NCBI RefSeq assembly: GCF_050624435.1
Contig: NC_134531.1
Location: 255,578,812-255,642,811 of the forward strand
Source of the DNA: Tenrec ecaudatus
Lineage: Eukaryota > Chordata > Mammalia > Afrosoricida > Tenrecidae
Direction: 5' to 3'
Length of the DNA: 64,000 bases
In this document: positions 10,276 to 20,880 of the stretch, piece after piece
How positions within the stretch are numbered: position 1 is the first letter of the stretch
Layout: every line of letters begins with the position of its first letter
Notes under the pieces: model-generated
Seen by the model: the letters and a program-made list of their open reading frames with translations, nothing else
What the model was told of the DNA's origin: nothing
Databases searched by the model: none
Position numbers and translations under genes: made by a program

Positions 10276-12660
10276 ACCAATTCCACCAAGTAATATTATT
10301 TATTTTAGAAAGCAAATGTATGGATGACAATAATAAGAAGCTTAGGCAATTTTTATAATACATTTGGCTTTAAGAATACCTGCCAGAAGGGGTGCAGCTG
10401 CATAGTTTATTATGTATTGATTCACTATGAAAACTGTTTATGAGGGTCTAAAATGAAAGATAATATACCTAGTCTAAAACACAGATATGCATCTTTTCCT
10501 GTTTAATAATGTTTTCTGCTTACAATTTGCTTATAAAATACTTTAGAAAATGTAATATTTTACTGTATATTCAATGCTAGAGGGGAAAAAAAATCCTTCC
10601 CCGAAATGTGTGAATGTCAGTTTATAAATCACTCTCTTAAGAGCAGCATATAAATTCTGAAGAACTACAATACACATAAACATAATACTGAATATGGATG
10701 CACAACAGTAATAAGTAATCCACCTTTTAGGTACAGATACTTTTATTCATAGGTATACATGATGGTTTTATGATATTTGTGCATTCACTCACATATACAA
10801 GTGCAATGAAATAAACATAAAAATGCAAACAGGTAAAAATGTTCCCCCGCATAATAGAATACAATATCCCTTACTTCCCTAGATTTTAAGTCACACAAAT
10901 TAGAAAGGAAAATCAACATTGGAATATGATATTACACGAATTATATCATTTGAATTTGTTGTAAAGGGTATCTTTCAATTTTAGCTCTACTACTATTGTT
11001 CTAAATTGTTATTAAAATATTAAAAATTCATCTTTCTTCTATCCACTTTAAATAAGTCCCTTTGAAGAGATCAATAGTTGTTTATTAAATTTCCATTTTA
11101 TTTTTATTTCTTACTAACAAAACTATATTTTGTGGTATAACAATGTGCCTAACTAAAAGGTGACATCTCCATTGCAGTTTAAGATCACTAATAAGACACA
11201 AAGGGAAATCTGTGTATGGGGATGAAGGCAAAGCCTAATAGCATCTGTTACTGAGTCTCTCCATCCTTCTCTTTGTTTTCCTCATTTCCTAGAATAGCGC
11301 TGGGTCTGGAGAAGTTATTTTGACACTATGAGAAAATACCTTGAGTATTTCTAAGATGTTATTCATGACATCCTTGAGCATCCAAAGCAATAACAACAAT
11401 TGCCAGCTGCAGAAGTCTTATTGCATCAGAAAAGCAAACCGTGTGATGCTTAGATCATTATAATCACGTCTCTCTTACTTTCAGCTGGCTGTTATACCTA
11501 ATTAATCAATGTGCCTAATAAAAAGGCAGGCGGCTTAATATATGTATCTTTCTCAATTTGTACTAATAGCATTGTTTTCTAAAATTTTCATTCTTTTTCG
11601 TCCCTGTTATAATAACACTCATTTTTCCTGAGACGATTTCAGAAATAATATGAAAAGTGCCTTATCTTTTAAAGAAAAGTAGATAAGGTCTCTGGTTTTC
11701 ATTGCATTCATATCAGAACTGTGTTAGTTTAACGTTGGGAGGGAAGACACCCAACAATTATTCACACTGATTCAGAAGAGATCCAGAGCAAGACTGTGAG
11801 CTCTGTCATAAGAAGATATCACCAACTACCAAGCATTTTCAAAGGGAAGGGAAGGTAGCTGCTGTGGGATCTCATGTCCTGCAATGAGGACTCCGAGCTA
11901 ATGGATGCTTCTTTCTGGAAGTTTCTCTCATATTAAGAATAATAGCTAATGGTACATTACCTTCTCATTAGAGTTCATAACCTCCACAGAGACTATGAAA
12001 GCAATAGCATTTCGCAAAGTTGCTATTTGACAAGGGTCATTGGTGAGCACATTGAGTTTCTTCTCTGTGACTTCAGAGGGAGAATGTATAAAATGTTATG
12101 GCTGCTGATTTGCAGTGGAGAGAGATTGAGCCGGGGGTTTCTTTTAGGGAGATGTTAGATGTTCACATTGCTGCATGAAAACTCATATAATATATATTTA
12201 AATTTAAGAGGTAAAATGATCAAGATGCAAACCCAGCTCTGCCCAGGGGAGGACTACCTATTGTGTGAATTCATCACCTGAGTGAATAACAGGAAGTTGT
12301 TCAGCTTCTGCATTAAAGTTGATAAGCCAGCCCATATATTTTGACTGTTCACACAGAGATGATATACCAGAACCACTTCTAATACTAAAAAAAAAAGTAC
12401 ACTTGAATTGATATATTCTTAAGCATATACCAACCACATATTTAGATACAGAGTTGACTTATACCGCATACACACAATCCATGCATTGGTCTCACTAAAC
12501 ACCTCTCATTTACTTTTTTTTTTTTTTTTTGCCTATCCAGTGCTAGACTAGAGAAAAGTGAATTAATAGCAGATTATTTGCAGCAATTTGGATAGGCATT
12601 GCCTACATTTTAATTTATGTTCAAATCCATTTAATAATGAGAAGTTCTATGAAAAGCTCT
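10276..12660. other. Long stretch without recognised repeat or gene
   Basis: About 2.4 kb with no element I can name. The part at 11230-11560 is less AT-rich and less repeat-like than its surroundings and holds homeodomain-type TAATTA cores ('cctaattaatcaatgtgcc'), so it is a candidate conserved noncoding element; this is inference only. A poly-T run lies at about 12512-12530. Confidence 0.4.
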
Positions 12661-12830
12661 GGGGTGGCCCGATAGTTAAGCATTAGATGCTAACCAAGAG
12701 GTGCGTAGTTTGGACCCATCCGGTTCTCAAGATTACAGCCTGAGAAACACAGGGGGGCAATTGGACTCTGTCCCACAGGGTCAGTATGAGTCAGAATTGA
12801 CTAGACAACAAAGTCCTTTTAAGTACGTGC
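12661..12830 (+). mobile_element. AfroSINE, sense
   Basis: Near full length: 'tggcccgatagttaagcatt' (A-box region), 'gatgctaaccaagaggtgcg', 'gtttggacccatcc' (B-box region), 'gtcagtatgagtcagaattg' body and a 'gactagacaac' 3' end. An open frame of 66 codons across it is incidental. Confidence 0.85.
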
Positions 12831-13525
12831 ATCATAATGCACTTATAGCGACAAGGCATCAGAGATTGGTATTGCTTTTAATATACCTTTATTATGAATA
12901 GTTGAAAGAAAAGCAGATTTGTAGAACCTGATACTTATTTAGAGATTTGCTACTGTTTTGCAGCAATTAGAAACAATATTTCCTAACTTGTTTTATGAAG
13001 GTTTAAATGTGGTGGTAATTTATCTGCTTCCATGTAACAGTGCTAAAGAAACAAGAAAATATAAATAAAAATTTTGTCTTTATTTTCAAGACAATCAATC
13101 TCCCTCAAGAGTTAAGGATTTGTTATTGAACTACGAAAATTTAGTTGAACTTTTATTTTGTTCCAGACATTGTTGTATGACTTGAGCTATCCAATAGTAA
13201 GTAATTGTTAACTATATTTCAAGGGAAAAGTGGGAAGTGATTTCTTTATTTGAAAGACAAGGGGCTTCAAAAGGTTGGTGGAAAAATGGATGACAAGAAA
13301 AGCTCCTTTGCCACAGTGTGCTTGAAGCTGCCTTCTACAATGAACTGTAGGTGGCCCGCCTTTATTTCAATGGAAGTTAAACTTGTTAGAATGAAAAGTG
13401 TGGCTAGGGAAGGGCAGGTTTGTTAAACCAATCCTGGTCCATGCTTAGGAGATTCATTTCTGTGTTTTGACTTTGAAAATCACTTACAGTCATTTATGCA
13501 TCGACCTGTGGACGTGCTTCTGCTA

Positions 13526-13527
<2 letters not shown>
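12831..13527. other. No gene or repeat firmly recognised
   Basis: AT-rich. A 'ggggcttcaaaaggttggtg' block at about 13260 resembles the terminus of a small mariner-derived MITE, with a related block in reverse at 60.94 kb, but boundaries and target duplication cannot be established. Confidence 0.4.

Positions 13528-13564
<37 letters not shown>
13528..13564. repeat. (GT)n microsatellite, about 18 units
   Basis: Pure GT dinucleotides ending in 'gtgtacagggg'. Confidence 0.97.
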
Positions 13565-13566
<2 letters not shown>

Positions 13567-14088
13567 AGGGGATTCCATATATCTTATTGCATATCAGTGA
13601 TTATCCCTCACTCCTTTGTCTATTTCTATTGTAAAAGCCTGAGTGTAAAAATTATATCTCTTGACATTTCTCTTGAATATTATTTTATTGTCATTCAGTC
13701 ACTTGGTAATGAAATGTTGCTCCAGTAGCAGAAACTACTGGTGAGAAATAAATAATTCTTTGAAAAAAGATGTAAAGGTAATAATGACCAAAGTCATATA
13801 ACACAGAGATAATTTGTTTCAGGATTCCTAACACTTCATATAGAGAGAATGAGGTATCCATGCATGCGCAAGAATGTGTTTTCCTCAGAAAGACAGAGGC
13901 CTGGGATGCTGATGTATTCACTTCTTATCAAATTGCAGAATCTACTAGATATGCTTGACAGGGTTATGGAGAGCCCTTCCAAGAGACAGGAGAGTGGGAG
14001 AGTCTTAAGTACACTGGTAGCATAGGACTGTGAGCTTAAATGAACCATGACTATGTTTAGAGATGAATTGAAGGCCGGGGTATAAAGA
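13565..14088. other. No feature recognised
   Basis: Open frames of 76-100 codons on the minus strand at 13691-14138 have no domain I recognise and partly overlap the SINE that follows. Confidence 0.5.
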
Positions 14089-14295
14089 GGGTGATCCAAG
14101 GTGGCTGGTGGTGCAATGTGTAAATACTTGTATGCCAACCAAAAGGTTGGTTATTCAGATTTATCTGGTGAATTTGTGGGAGAAATACCTGAAAATCTTC
14201 TACAAACATTGCAGCCCAGAAAACTTGATGCGGCAATTGTGCTCTGTCACACAGGTCACTGTGAACTGAGAAATGACTCACTGGTACCTAACAAC
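14089..14295 (+). mobile_element. AfroSINE, sense
   Basis: 'ggtggctggtggtgcaatgt', 'ccaaccaaaaggttgg', a 'ctacaaacattgcagccca' insertion relative to other copies, then 'ctctgtcacacaggtcactg' and 'tgaactgagaaatgactc'. It shares the 'acattgcagcccagaaaact' type segment with the copy at 19.01 kb ('gtagccttcaaaacctgatg'), so the two may form a subfamily. Confidence 0.8.
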
Positions 14296-14838
14296 AGTTT
14301 GCTTATAAACATCTGCCATCTTATTTCTGGAAATTGGCACAGAAAAATGGATGAATGTGAGTATTAGTTTCTGATTGTCAGCTTAGCAATGGTTGGTCTT
14401 AAAATATAAGGATATTATTACTAGGGTTGCTAATGTTTAACTAAAACCTATTAGATCTTCATTTGAATATTGAAAAATGGTGTTCTTTTTTCCTAGTAGG
14501 TATTTTAAATTTGCAGTTATTAAGTTCTTCTGTTCACAAATAGAGCACATATATTTTTCAATGCAACAGTAAAATGCATGTCGATTTTGGAATTATAAAT
14601 TAACTGGAATTTGAGTGTTGAAGTTTATTACTTCATCTTTTTAATAAGATTTAAATTTCAGATTATCTTTCAGATAATCAACAAATAAAAAGGGGATTTA
14701 CAAAGATTTTGGGAATTTTTATCATCGTTCAATTCCATTTTCCAAAACTTGTTGAAGCCCTCTCACATATTAATTCATTTTAGATGTAAGATGCATGCTT
14801 GAAATTATTATAACCTTAGTGTTTATACATCCTCAGCA
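14296..14838. other. AT-rich, nothing recognised
   Basis: No open frame or repeat signature seen. Confidence 0.5.
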
Positions 14839-15040
14839 TTGACAATTCCTACTCACAGAGACATTATAAGACACAGTAGAAGTGACTCACAGCATTTTCC
14901 AGACTTTGAATATCTATAGAAATAACATCTTTCTCCATGAAGTGGCTAGTGGGTTCGAACTGCCAATCTTTAGATTAGTAGAGAGCCCTGGGCTTCTTAG
15001 ATTCCATGAGCTATAACTCTCGCCTCTCCCCACTCCACCC
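14839..15040 (-). mobile_element. AfroSINE, antisense, diverged
   Basis: 'attcctactcacagagacat', 'agtggctagtgggttcgaac', 'tgccaatctttagattagta' and 'gagccctgggcttcttag' are the reverse body, B-box side and A-box side of the family. Confidence 0.75.
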
Positions 15041-15390
15041 AATGTGCTTCATTCCTGTTGCAATTGTCAGTGTAGAAATGCTTTGCAATATTCTTAAATC
15101 CCCATGTGAAAAACAAAATTGCTCTTTTCTCATTGTCCTCCCCACAATTTGGAAGGAACATTAGCTGTTTTAGACCATTGATGTATTATCTAGTCTATTG
15201 AAGCAGGACTTATTAAATAGTCAGTAAAATACTGTCTGTTTGAAAATTAACTACCTCAGGAACTGCATCTGCTGTTTCAGGTCACCAGGCTACTATTAAG
15301 GAAGTTACTGCTTCAGTGCACGAATTTGTAGTTATTGGTTTGAATGAGTAGAGACATCTTTTTTAAATGTCCCCAAGACATTATTACTCG

Positions 15391-15438
15391 GCATGTGAAT
15401 GGGAAGAGGGCAAGGCATGTGAATGGGAAGAGGGCAAA
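15391..15438. repeat. 24-bp tandem duplication
   Basis: Two head-to-tail copies of a unit beginning 'gcatgtgaatgggaagaggg' (15391-15414 and 15415-15438), differing only in the final base. Too small to be a family; a local slippage or repair product. Confidence 0.95.
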
Positions 15439-15494
15439 TCAAGTTCAATAAGGAACATGTACCCCGAAACTAGAACCTAATAGACAGGGCTTCT

Positions 15495-15840
15495 CAGCCT
15501 TTCCCCTTGTCATCTAGTCAATCTTGACGCATAGCAATGGTACAGGAGAGAGTAGAACGAATCCACAGACTTCATTGCGCCCTGTTGAAGTAAGGTCAGC
15601 ATTCTGAAATCACCTGTCACTCTGTAGGAGCAAGATGAGACTTTCCATGCCTGTGAAGTTAACCATCTCAGAAACTCACAATGACAGTGCTACCCCGTCC
15701 TCTCTGGTCACGGTGAGTCCGAATCTGCTCCAGGGCAGTTTTTGAGATCATTTCCAAAGAGAATTCCACATCTCTCCCCATGGAGAGGCTCGTGGGTTCC
15801 ATCCACTGGGCAATTAGGACTCCTTCAGCACGTTTAGTTT
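15495..15840 (-). mobile_element. AfroSINE, antisense, split by another AfroSINE
   Basis: The left part reads 'gtcatctagtcaatcttgac' and 'gcatagcaatgg' (reverse 3' body). The right part resumes at about 15746 with 'agaattccacatctctcccc' and 'gaggctcgtgggttccatcc' (reverse B-box side). The two parts are separated by a sense copy of the same family. Confidence 0.65.
15588..15745 (+). mobile_element. AfroSINE, sense, nested
   Basis: 'gtaaggtcagcattctgaaa', 'ctctgtaggagcaagatgag', 'ccatctcagaaactcacaat' and 'cggtgagtccgaatctgctc' are sense AfroSINE blocks in order, placed inside an antisense copy. The A-box end is missing. Confidence 0.65.
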
Positions 15841-16925
15841 ACTAGTCAGTGTGGTTTACAAAACACATTTTAAAATGTAACCATTTTCAGTTTCAATCTA
15901 TTATTTTGCTAGTTTTCTCCTTTGAATAGTTTAAAATGTAAGGATCATTTTTCACTAAGTTTAGCATTAATAGCGTTCCACAGCATGCTTCCATGTATGC
16001 CTTTATAATAGCAAATCATTATGAAATTACTGATATTACATAGCCGAGTTTCAATTAACTAAAATTATTATCTACAATAAAGCATTTAGTGGTATTTTAT
16101 ATTCATGACTACTAAGAAGTTTGTGCCTTAAACATAATTTCATTTCAGTTAACAAAAGTAATTATTTTCTATGTATGCCCAGCTAGTCATCTTAAAAGCA
16201 GCATATATTCTTGGATAAAATATGTCCCTGTGCACTATTAGTTTAAGTAATTGTTAAGAGATTGCTTAAACTAGATCTTAGATAAATGAAGACTTAGCTG
16301 AAGGACATTTGTTGGACATGTTACCTGTACAGCATTGATGATATTGAGTGATGATTAACAAGTATTAATGCAATGCGTTATTATGAGAATGAGGGAAGAC
16401 ATTACCATGAACACTGAGGTACATAGCTAGCTAATCAAATACCAGTAGTTACAAAATTACAAAAGAGTTTTCTGCTTAAGTTTGCCTTTCAGTCAAACTT
16501 ATATATAAGTTGGAATAATTAGGAACAGTTATGTACTATCTGTGAATAAAAAATTAAACATATTTTCCCTGATACATGAAAACTTCTTTAATGTCACAGT
16601 TGCATTTCACTAGCCATACCTTAACAATATGGTAAGAACAATATTATGTTCAGATATATGTTGCAAAGTAGCATTCATAGGTTAATATGAACTTTTATAT
16701 GTACCTCAATTTTTTAATATAATAGATGTATGGGCATAAGTGTGCCACTATGGATTGTAGGTACACCAGATGTGCATCTCTTAGTCACATGACGGAGTCT
16801 AAGGATTGCGGACCTAATTGCTATCTCTGTGATCTGTTTCCTTATTCAAGGAAGGACAGGCAGTGTAATATGAGTAACACTACTGTTGTTGTTATCTTCA
16901 TCAATAGTGTTCCTGAACACCAAAA
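15841..16925. other. AT-rich, no gene or repeat recognised
   Basis: About 1.1 kb with no signature. A 75-codon frame at 16726-16953 runs into the SINE that follows and is not supported as a gene. Confidence 0.5.
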
Positions 16926-17095
16926 CTGGTTACCTACCATCCCCATGGGTTAGAAACTAGATCCTTGTGATTCATGGGATTTTGTTGGCTGATCTTCTAA
17001 AGCAGATTGCCAGGCTGTCCTTTCTAATCGTTTTAACTGGACGCTCCACTGAAATTTATTCAACACCAGAGCAACAGGTAATTCAAAAGCAACAA
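16926..17095 (-). mobile_element. tRNA-Gly-type/RTE-tailed SINE, antisense
   Basis: Blocks 'catgggattttgttggctga', 'tcttctaaagcagattgcca', 'ggctgtcctttctaatcg' and 'gctccactgaaatttattca' match, in reverse, the body of the afrotherian SINE that pairs a tRNA-Gly-like head with an RTE-derived tail. Compare the sense copy at 20.35 kb. Confidence 0.6.
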
Positions 17096-17149
17096 TAACT
17101 CTGAAAAAGCCAAACGGCAGAACTTGTCCTATTTTTTAATTAGTCTTTA

Positions 17150-17295
17150 TGTTTCTGACTTACACACAAACCCATAAATTAGGTATTATAAGTCCTAGTG
17201 TACAAATGAGGATTCTGAGACACCGAAGCCTTTCCTAAGGCCAAGTGCTAGTAAGTTGTAGAGTCCGGAACTGTGTTCTTAACCAGGATTGGATT
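17150..17295 (-). mobile_element. MIR SINE, antisense
   Basis: 'acaaatgaggattctgagac', 'ggccaagtgctagtaagttg', 'tagagtccggaactgtg' follow the reverse MIR order (gag-to-baseline core, 'aaggtcacacagctagtaag', 'gccgggattcgaac'). Confidence 0.7.
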
Positions 17296-17317
17296 TTGCC
17301 CTGCTTATCTAAATGGT

Positions 17318-17495
17318 TAAGGAACCATTGTGGCAGAGTGGTTAATTGGGGTGTGATACACAAAGTCAGGTGTTCTAAACTGCCAGCCGCTCCCCGATAG
17401 AAAGGCAGGGCTTTCCACACCCATAAAGAGTAACAGATTCGGAAACTCACAGGGGAAGTTCTACCCTGGCCTGTATGGTCTCTATGACTCATCAT
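17318..17495 (+). mobile_element. AfroSINE, sense, near full length
   Basis: 'attgtggcagagtggttaat' (A box), 'gtcaggtgttctaaactgcc' (B-box region), 'agaaaggcagggctttccac', 'aacagattcggaaactcaca' and 'tggtctctatgactcatcat'. All family blocks are present in order. Confidence 0.87.
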
Positions 17496-18755
17496 CTACT
17501 AGATGCTTACATGTATACACTAGATATAGCTACAAATGTTGTTTAACCATTTACCAGATGCGCTGGTTTAAACTTGCTTCTACTATCAGTGGCCCGTTTA
17601 CCAACAAGGTCTTTTAGTAATAAACTCTAAATGCACAGTAAGGTGCCTTTAAAAGACAAATCTCATCAAAAAAGTGGCTTCAGTGGGTATCTGCTGGGCC
17701 CTTGAAATTCAAGGGAGAGGTCAGTTCAGAAGGCTACATCGACTGTTCTTCTTATGACTCAAGCAGGGCTAATGGGATAGATTTTCTCAAACAAAACAAT
17801 TCTAGAAGCAGGCCTTGCTATCAAGTCGTTTTGAGAAAAGAGAAACCTTAATTGTCATGGTAAACTCTCTCTCTCTTTCTCGCACACACACACACACACA
17901 CACACTCACACAGAAAATTGCTACCATGGAACTTTTTTACATTATAATAATACACTTGCTCCCTTTTTGAGGGGAGTAAGGATGGACCTATGAGAAATCC
18001 ATAGGGAAATGCTAAAGGCCAGATCTTGTCCCTGTAGGTTGTATATTTTCCTCAAACTAAAGAATATTTCAAACAGAGTCTACGCTCCATGAAGATGCTG
18101 AAATTGGTCCTTAGACTCAGTGTGAATTGAGGAGTCCGGCTTCTTTATAGAAAAGTTGAAGAGATATGAACCCCACCTTGATAACCGTGTGGCTGAGGGA
18201 TAAATCCAGAAACAAGAGGGCGCTTGAGTATCTGTCATGTATTTCTATGATTTTGTAGCAATGCTTTTATCAATTGATTCTAATATTTTCTTAAGAATAA
18301 AATACAGAAAAAAATACCCTTTCAATCAGGTTGGCAGGTCATGAGTATCCTTTGCATAGATCAAACAGGGCTGCAACTATATAGATAGGAAACAAGGGGG
18401 ACTCTTTAGAATGTTAGTGAAGGGAAATACTTGGTGGTTTTTTAAAAAGTAATTTATGTTGCAGACTTTATATTTTTACTGTGTTGAGAAGCTTATCATA
18501 CTTCTATATAAAAACTGAAAAAGTTATTTCCCATTCTAAATTTCCTCATGTTTGTTATTACATAAAAATTCTTATATTTATAACTATTGAATTCTAATTT
18601 ACAGATCTTGTAAAGTATGGGTCTAGAAATGTAATTTTGTCATCTTTTCTATATAAACTTTTGCAAGGATGTATGATAAATGAAAAGAAGGGCAATAATT
18701 AATCCCTCAATTCCCTCATACAGATTATAGATTAAATAGGAACATGTAAAGGAAA
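17496..18755. other. No gene recognised; short (CA)n at 17883-17912
   Basis: About 1.25 kb with no open frame of note. A CT/CA dinucleotide tract at 17868-17912 is the only structured part. Confidence 0.5.
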
Positions 18756-18945
18756 CCTAGGGGCACATTTGGTACGTGTCTGGCTGCTAACTGGAAGGCA
18801 GATGGTTCAAACTAACCCGCTTCTGTGGGAGAAGAGAAGTGGAGTTCTTCTGCAAGGATGATGCCCATCGCTAGGAAAGCCTATGTGCCAGGCTCACTTT
18901 TCTATAGGACCACTATGAATTAGAATTGAACTGATGGCACGCATT
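18756..18945 (+). mobile_element. AfroSINE, sense
   Basis: 'ggcacatttggtacgtgtct', 'ggctgctaactggaaggcag', 'ggttcaaactaacccgctt', 'ccactatgaattagaattga' and 'actgatggcacgc'. Contains both promoter-box regions and the body. Confidence 0.8.
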
Positions 18946-19011
18946 CACAAGAGCGAGGTAATGGATATTATTAAAAAGGAAATGTCCAGTTTAGAACCCT
19001 ATAGAGATGAG

Positions 19012-19205
19012 GGTCCAAGATAGCATAGCAGTTAAAGTGTTGGATAACCAAATGGCCAGTGGTTTGAACCCACCAGCGGCTCCATGGGAGAAAGGTATGG
19101 CAGTTGGTCTTAAAAATTTGTAGCCTTCAAAACCTGATGTGGCAATTCTCCTTTGTCATATAGATCACGATGAGTTGAATGAACTCACCAACAGTGAGCT
19201 GTATG
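19012..19205 (+). mobile_element. AfroSINE, sense
   Basis: 'agatagcatagcagttaaag', 'ggataaccaaatggccagtg', 'gtttgaacccaccagcggct' (good B-box match), 'atagatcacgatgagttgaa' and 'gaactcaccaacagtga'. It sits 30 bases before an LTR. Confidence 0.82.
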
Positions 19206-19236
19206 GTTATCCACATATATAGGCAAATTATAAATT

Positions 19237-19785
19237 GTGTCAGTCTGGGTAGACTAGAGAAACACATTCTTAGACACTCATATGATATAAGAAAGAGCTT
19301 TATATATAAGAGCAACTGTTCATTAAGATAACATTCTAGCGCAGTCCAGATCAAGTCCATAATTCAGATATTAGCTCATATGTCCGTTACCAATTTACCG
19401 AGTCCTTTTCAGACCCACGAAACACATGCAATGACGCCAAATGCAGGAAGATCACAGTTTGGTGCGTCAAAAGTCTTGTGGATCTAGTGACGGTAGAACA
19501 TTTCAGCACTGACAGGGGTCTCCACGTAGTGCCTCCAGATCTCAGGGCACCGGGTCTATCAGCGTAGTGCCATGTATCTTATCAGTAGATCATTTCTCAG
19601 GGAGTGAGTAGAGAGACAGTGTGTGTCTTCTGTCTCCAAGGAGCAAATAAAGAAATTTCCAGAATCCTCAGGTGAAGGCCAGGCCCACACAGAGGCCCCA
19701 ATGACTATACAAAGATTGACAAGCTAGAGTCTACCCCTTTACTCTTAATCCTCTCAAATTGACAACAGATTATATAACTAGCACA
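19237..19785 (-). mobile_element. Solo LTR, family A (ERVL/MaLR-like), with 5-bp TSD
   Basis: On the plus strand it begins 'tgtgtcagtctgggtagact' and ends 'tatataactagcaca'. The flanks are identical: TAAAT at 19232-19236 and 19786-19790. TG...CA ends and a 5-bp target duplication are the mark of a retroviral LTR, and 5 bp fits the ERVL/MaLR class. It shares internal blocks ('agatcaagtcc', 'ctccacgtagtgcctcc', 'tcagcgtagtgccatgt') with the copies at 28.4, 32.0, 40.7, 54.2 and 60.2 kb. There is no internal region, so it is a solo LTR. I cannot name the family. Confidence 0.83.
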
Positions 19786-19851
19786 TAAATGGCTTAATAT
19801 TCATAAAGCTTAGAAGCTAGCTTATAATGTGCATTTCCTCTTTATTATTTT

Positions 19852-20025
19852 TATTTTCTAGAAATCATTTTATTGGGGACTCTTACAACTCTTATCACAA
19901 TCCATACATATATCCATGGTGTCAAGCACATTTGCTGCCATCATCATTCTCAAAACATTTGCTTTCTACTTGAGCCCTTGTTATCAGCTCCTCATGTTTT
20001 CTCCTCCCTCCCCTCCTCTCATGTT
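19852..20025 (-). mobile_element. L1 3' UTR terminus, antisense
   Basis: 'cattttattggggactctta', 'caactcttatcacaatccat', 'gtgtcaagcacatttgctgc' and 'catttgctttctacttgagc' are the reverse terminal blocks of the L1 3' UTR, seen also at 26.1, 38.1 (sense) and 57.0 kb. Only about 170 bases, so heavily 5'-truncated. Confidence 0.8.
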
Positions 20026-20344
20026 TTCCTCTTTAAAGTTGTATAAAGAAATATCACAAACCCACTGCAACATACTGCTTTTGATAAAGCTAATGCCAAA
20101 GATAAAATGAAAAATCATAGATAAAATTATAGGATAATATAATAATTGCTAATAATGATGTGCTATCAAATTCCAATCCCTATAAATATTGCTTTTTAAA
20201 GCCTGTCTCCATCTTAATAAAAATCAGTATTCTTCACATATAATTAAAGGCTAAACCATGGATTATTCCGTTACATTTTAATGTTTTCAAGGTTGGCCAA
20301 ATTTAATTCAATGTAATAGAAGTCATCAAAGCATAATATCATAG
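20026..20344. other. AT-rich, nothing recognised
   Basis: No signature seen. Confidence 0.5.
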
Positions 20345-20560
20345 ACGTACAAGTCACTGTTGGCTCAGTGTTGTTCTCCTCTTTCATGCAAAGCACTCGG
20401 TTCAATTCCCAGTCCAGGCATTTCATGTGCAGCCCCCACTGATCTGGCTGTCATCGGTTGACTGCATTTGGTTATGAAACTGCACACAATTCTGGGGAAC
20501 TTCCAAACTAGGAAGAAGAGTCTCATAATTCACTTCCCAAAATTCAACACAACATCATCT
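20345..20560 (+). mobile_element. tRNA-Gly-type/RTE-tailed SINE, sense
   Basis: 'tggctcagtgttg' (A box), 'cctctttcatgcaaagcact' and 'ggttcaattcccagtc' (B box) match a tRNA-Gly-derived head. 'catttcatgtgcagccccca', 'tctggctgtcatcggttg' and 'acttccaaactaggaagaag' follow the body of the afrotherian tRNA-Gly SINE. Distinct from AfroSINE in head and body. Confidence 0.75.
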
Positions 20561-20654
20561 ATTGTTATTGCCATTTTGCTACATTCCTAATAATACTCAG
20601 TAAAATGTTTGCTTTTCTTGGATGAATGAGTTTGGCAGATGAATTCCATCAAAT

Positions 20655-20880
20655 ATATGTAGATGTCTTGGGGCTCTCAAGTCAGTTCTAACTCACCAAA
20701 ATGAACATGCATAGCAAAATGAAGCAGCACCCTGTTGTACTCCAACCTTGTGGCTGTTTTAATGCTTGATCCTGCAATGGTAGCCACTACCAATCCATCT
20801 TGTTAAGCACCTTCCTCTTTTACACTGCTCCTCTACTTCCCAAGCAAAATGTCCGTTCGTGTACGATTTCCACAAGTTTT
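20655..20880 (-). mobile_element. RTE LINE or RTE-tailed SINE, 3' end, antisense
   Basis: 'ctctcaagtcagttctaact', 'caaaatgaagcagcaccctg', 'gcaatggtagccactaccaa', 'agcaccttcctcttttacac' and 'cttcccaagcaaaatgtcc' follow the reverse RTE 3' tail order. Confidence 0.65.

Noticed and set aside
9855..10289. 144-codon minus-strand frame
   Set aside because: It covers an AfroSINE and the RTE 5' UTR; neither codes for protein in this direction as a host gene.
13531..13728. Frame beginning MCVCVCVCVCV
   Set aside because: Translation of a GT microsatellite.
20345..20430. A functional tRNA-Gly gene
   Set aside because: Promoter-box text is present but the acceptor and anticodon stems do not pair and the unit continues into a SINE body.
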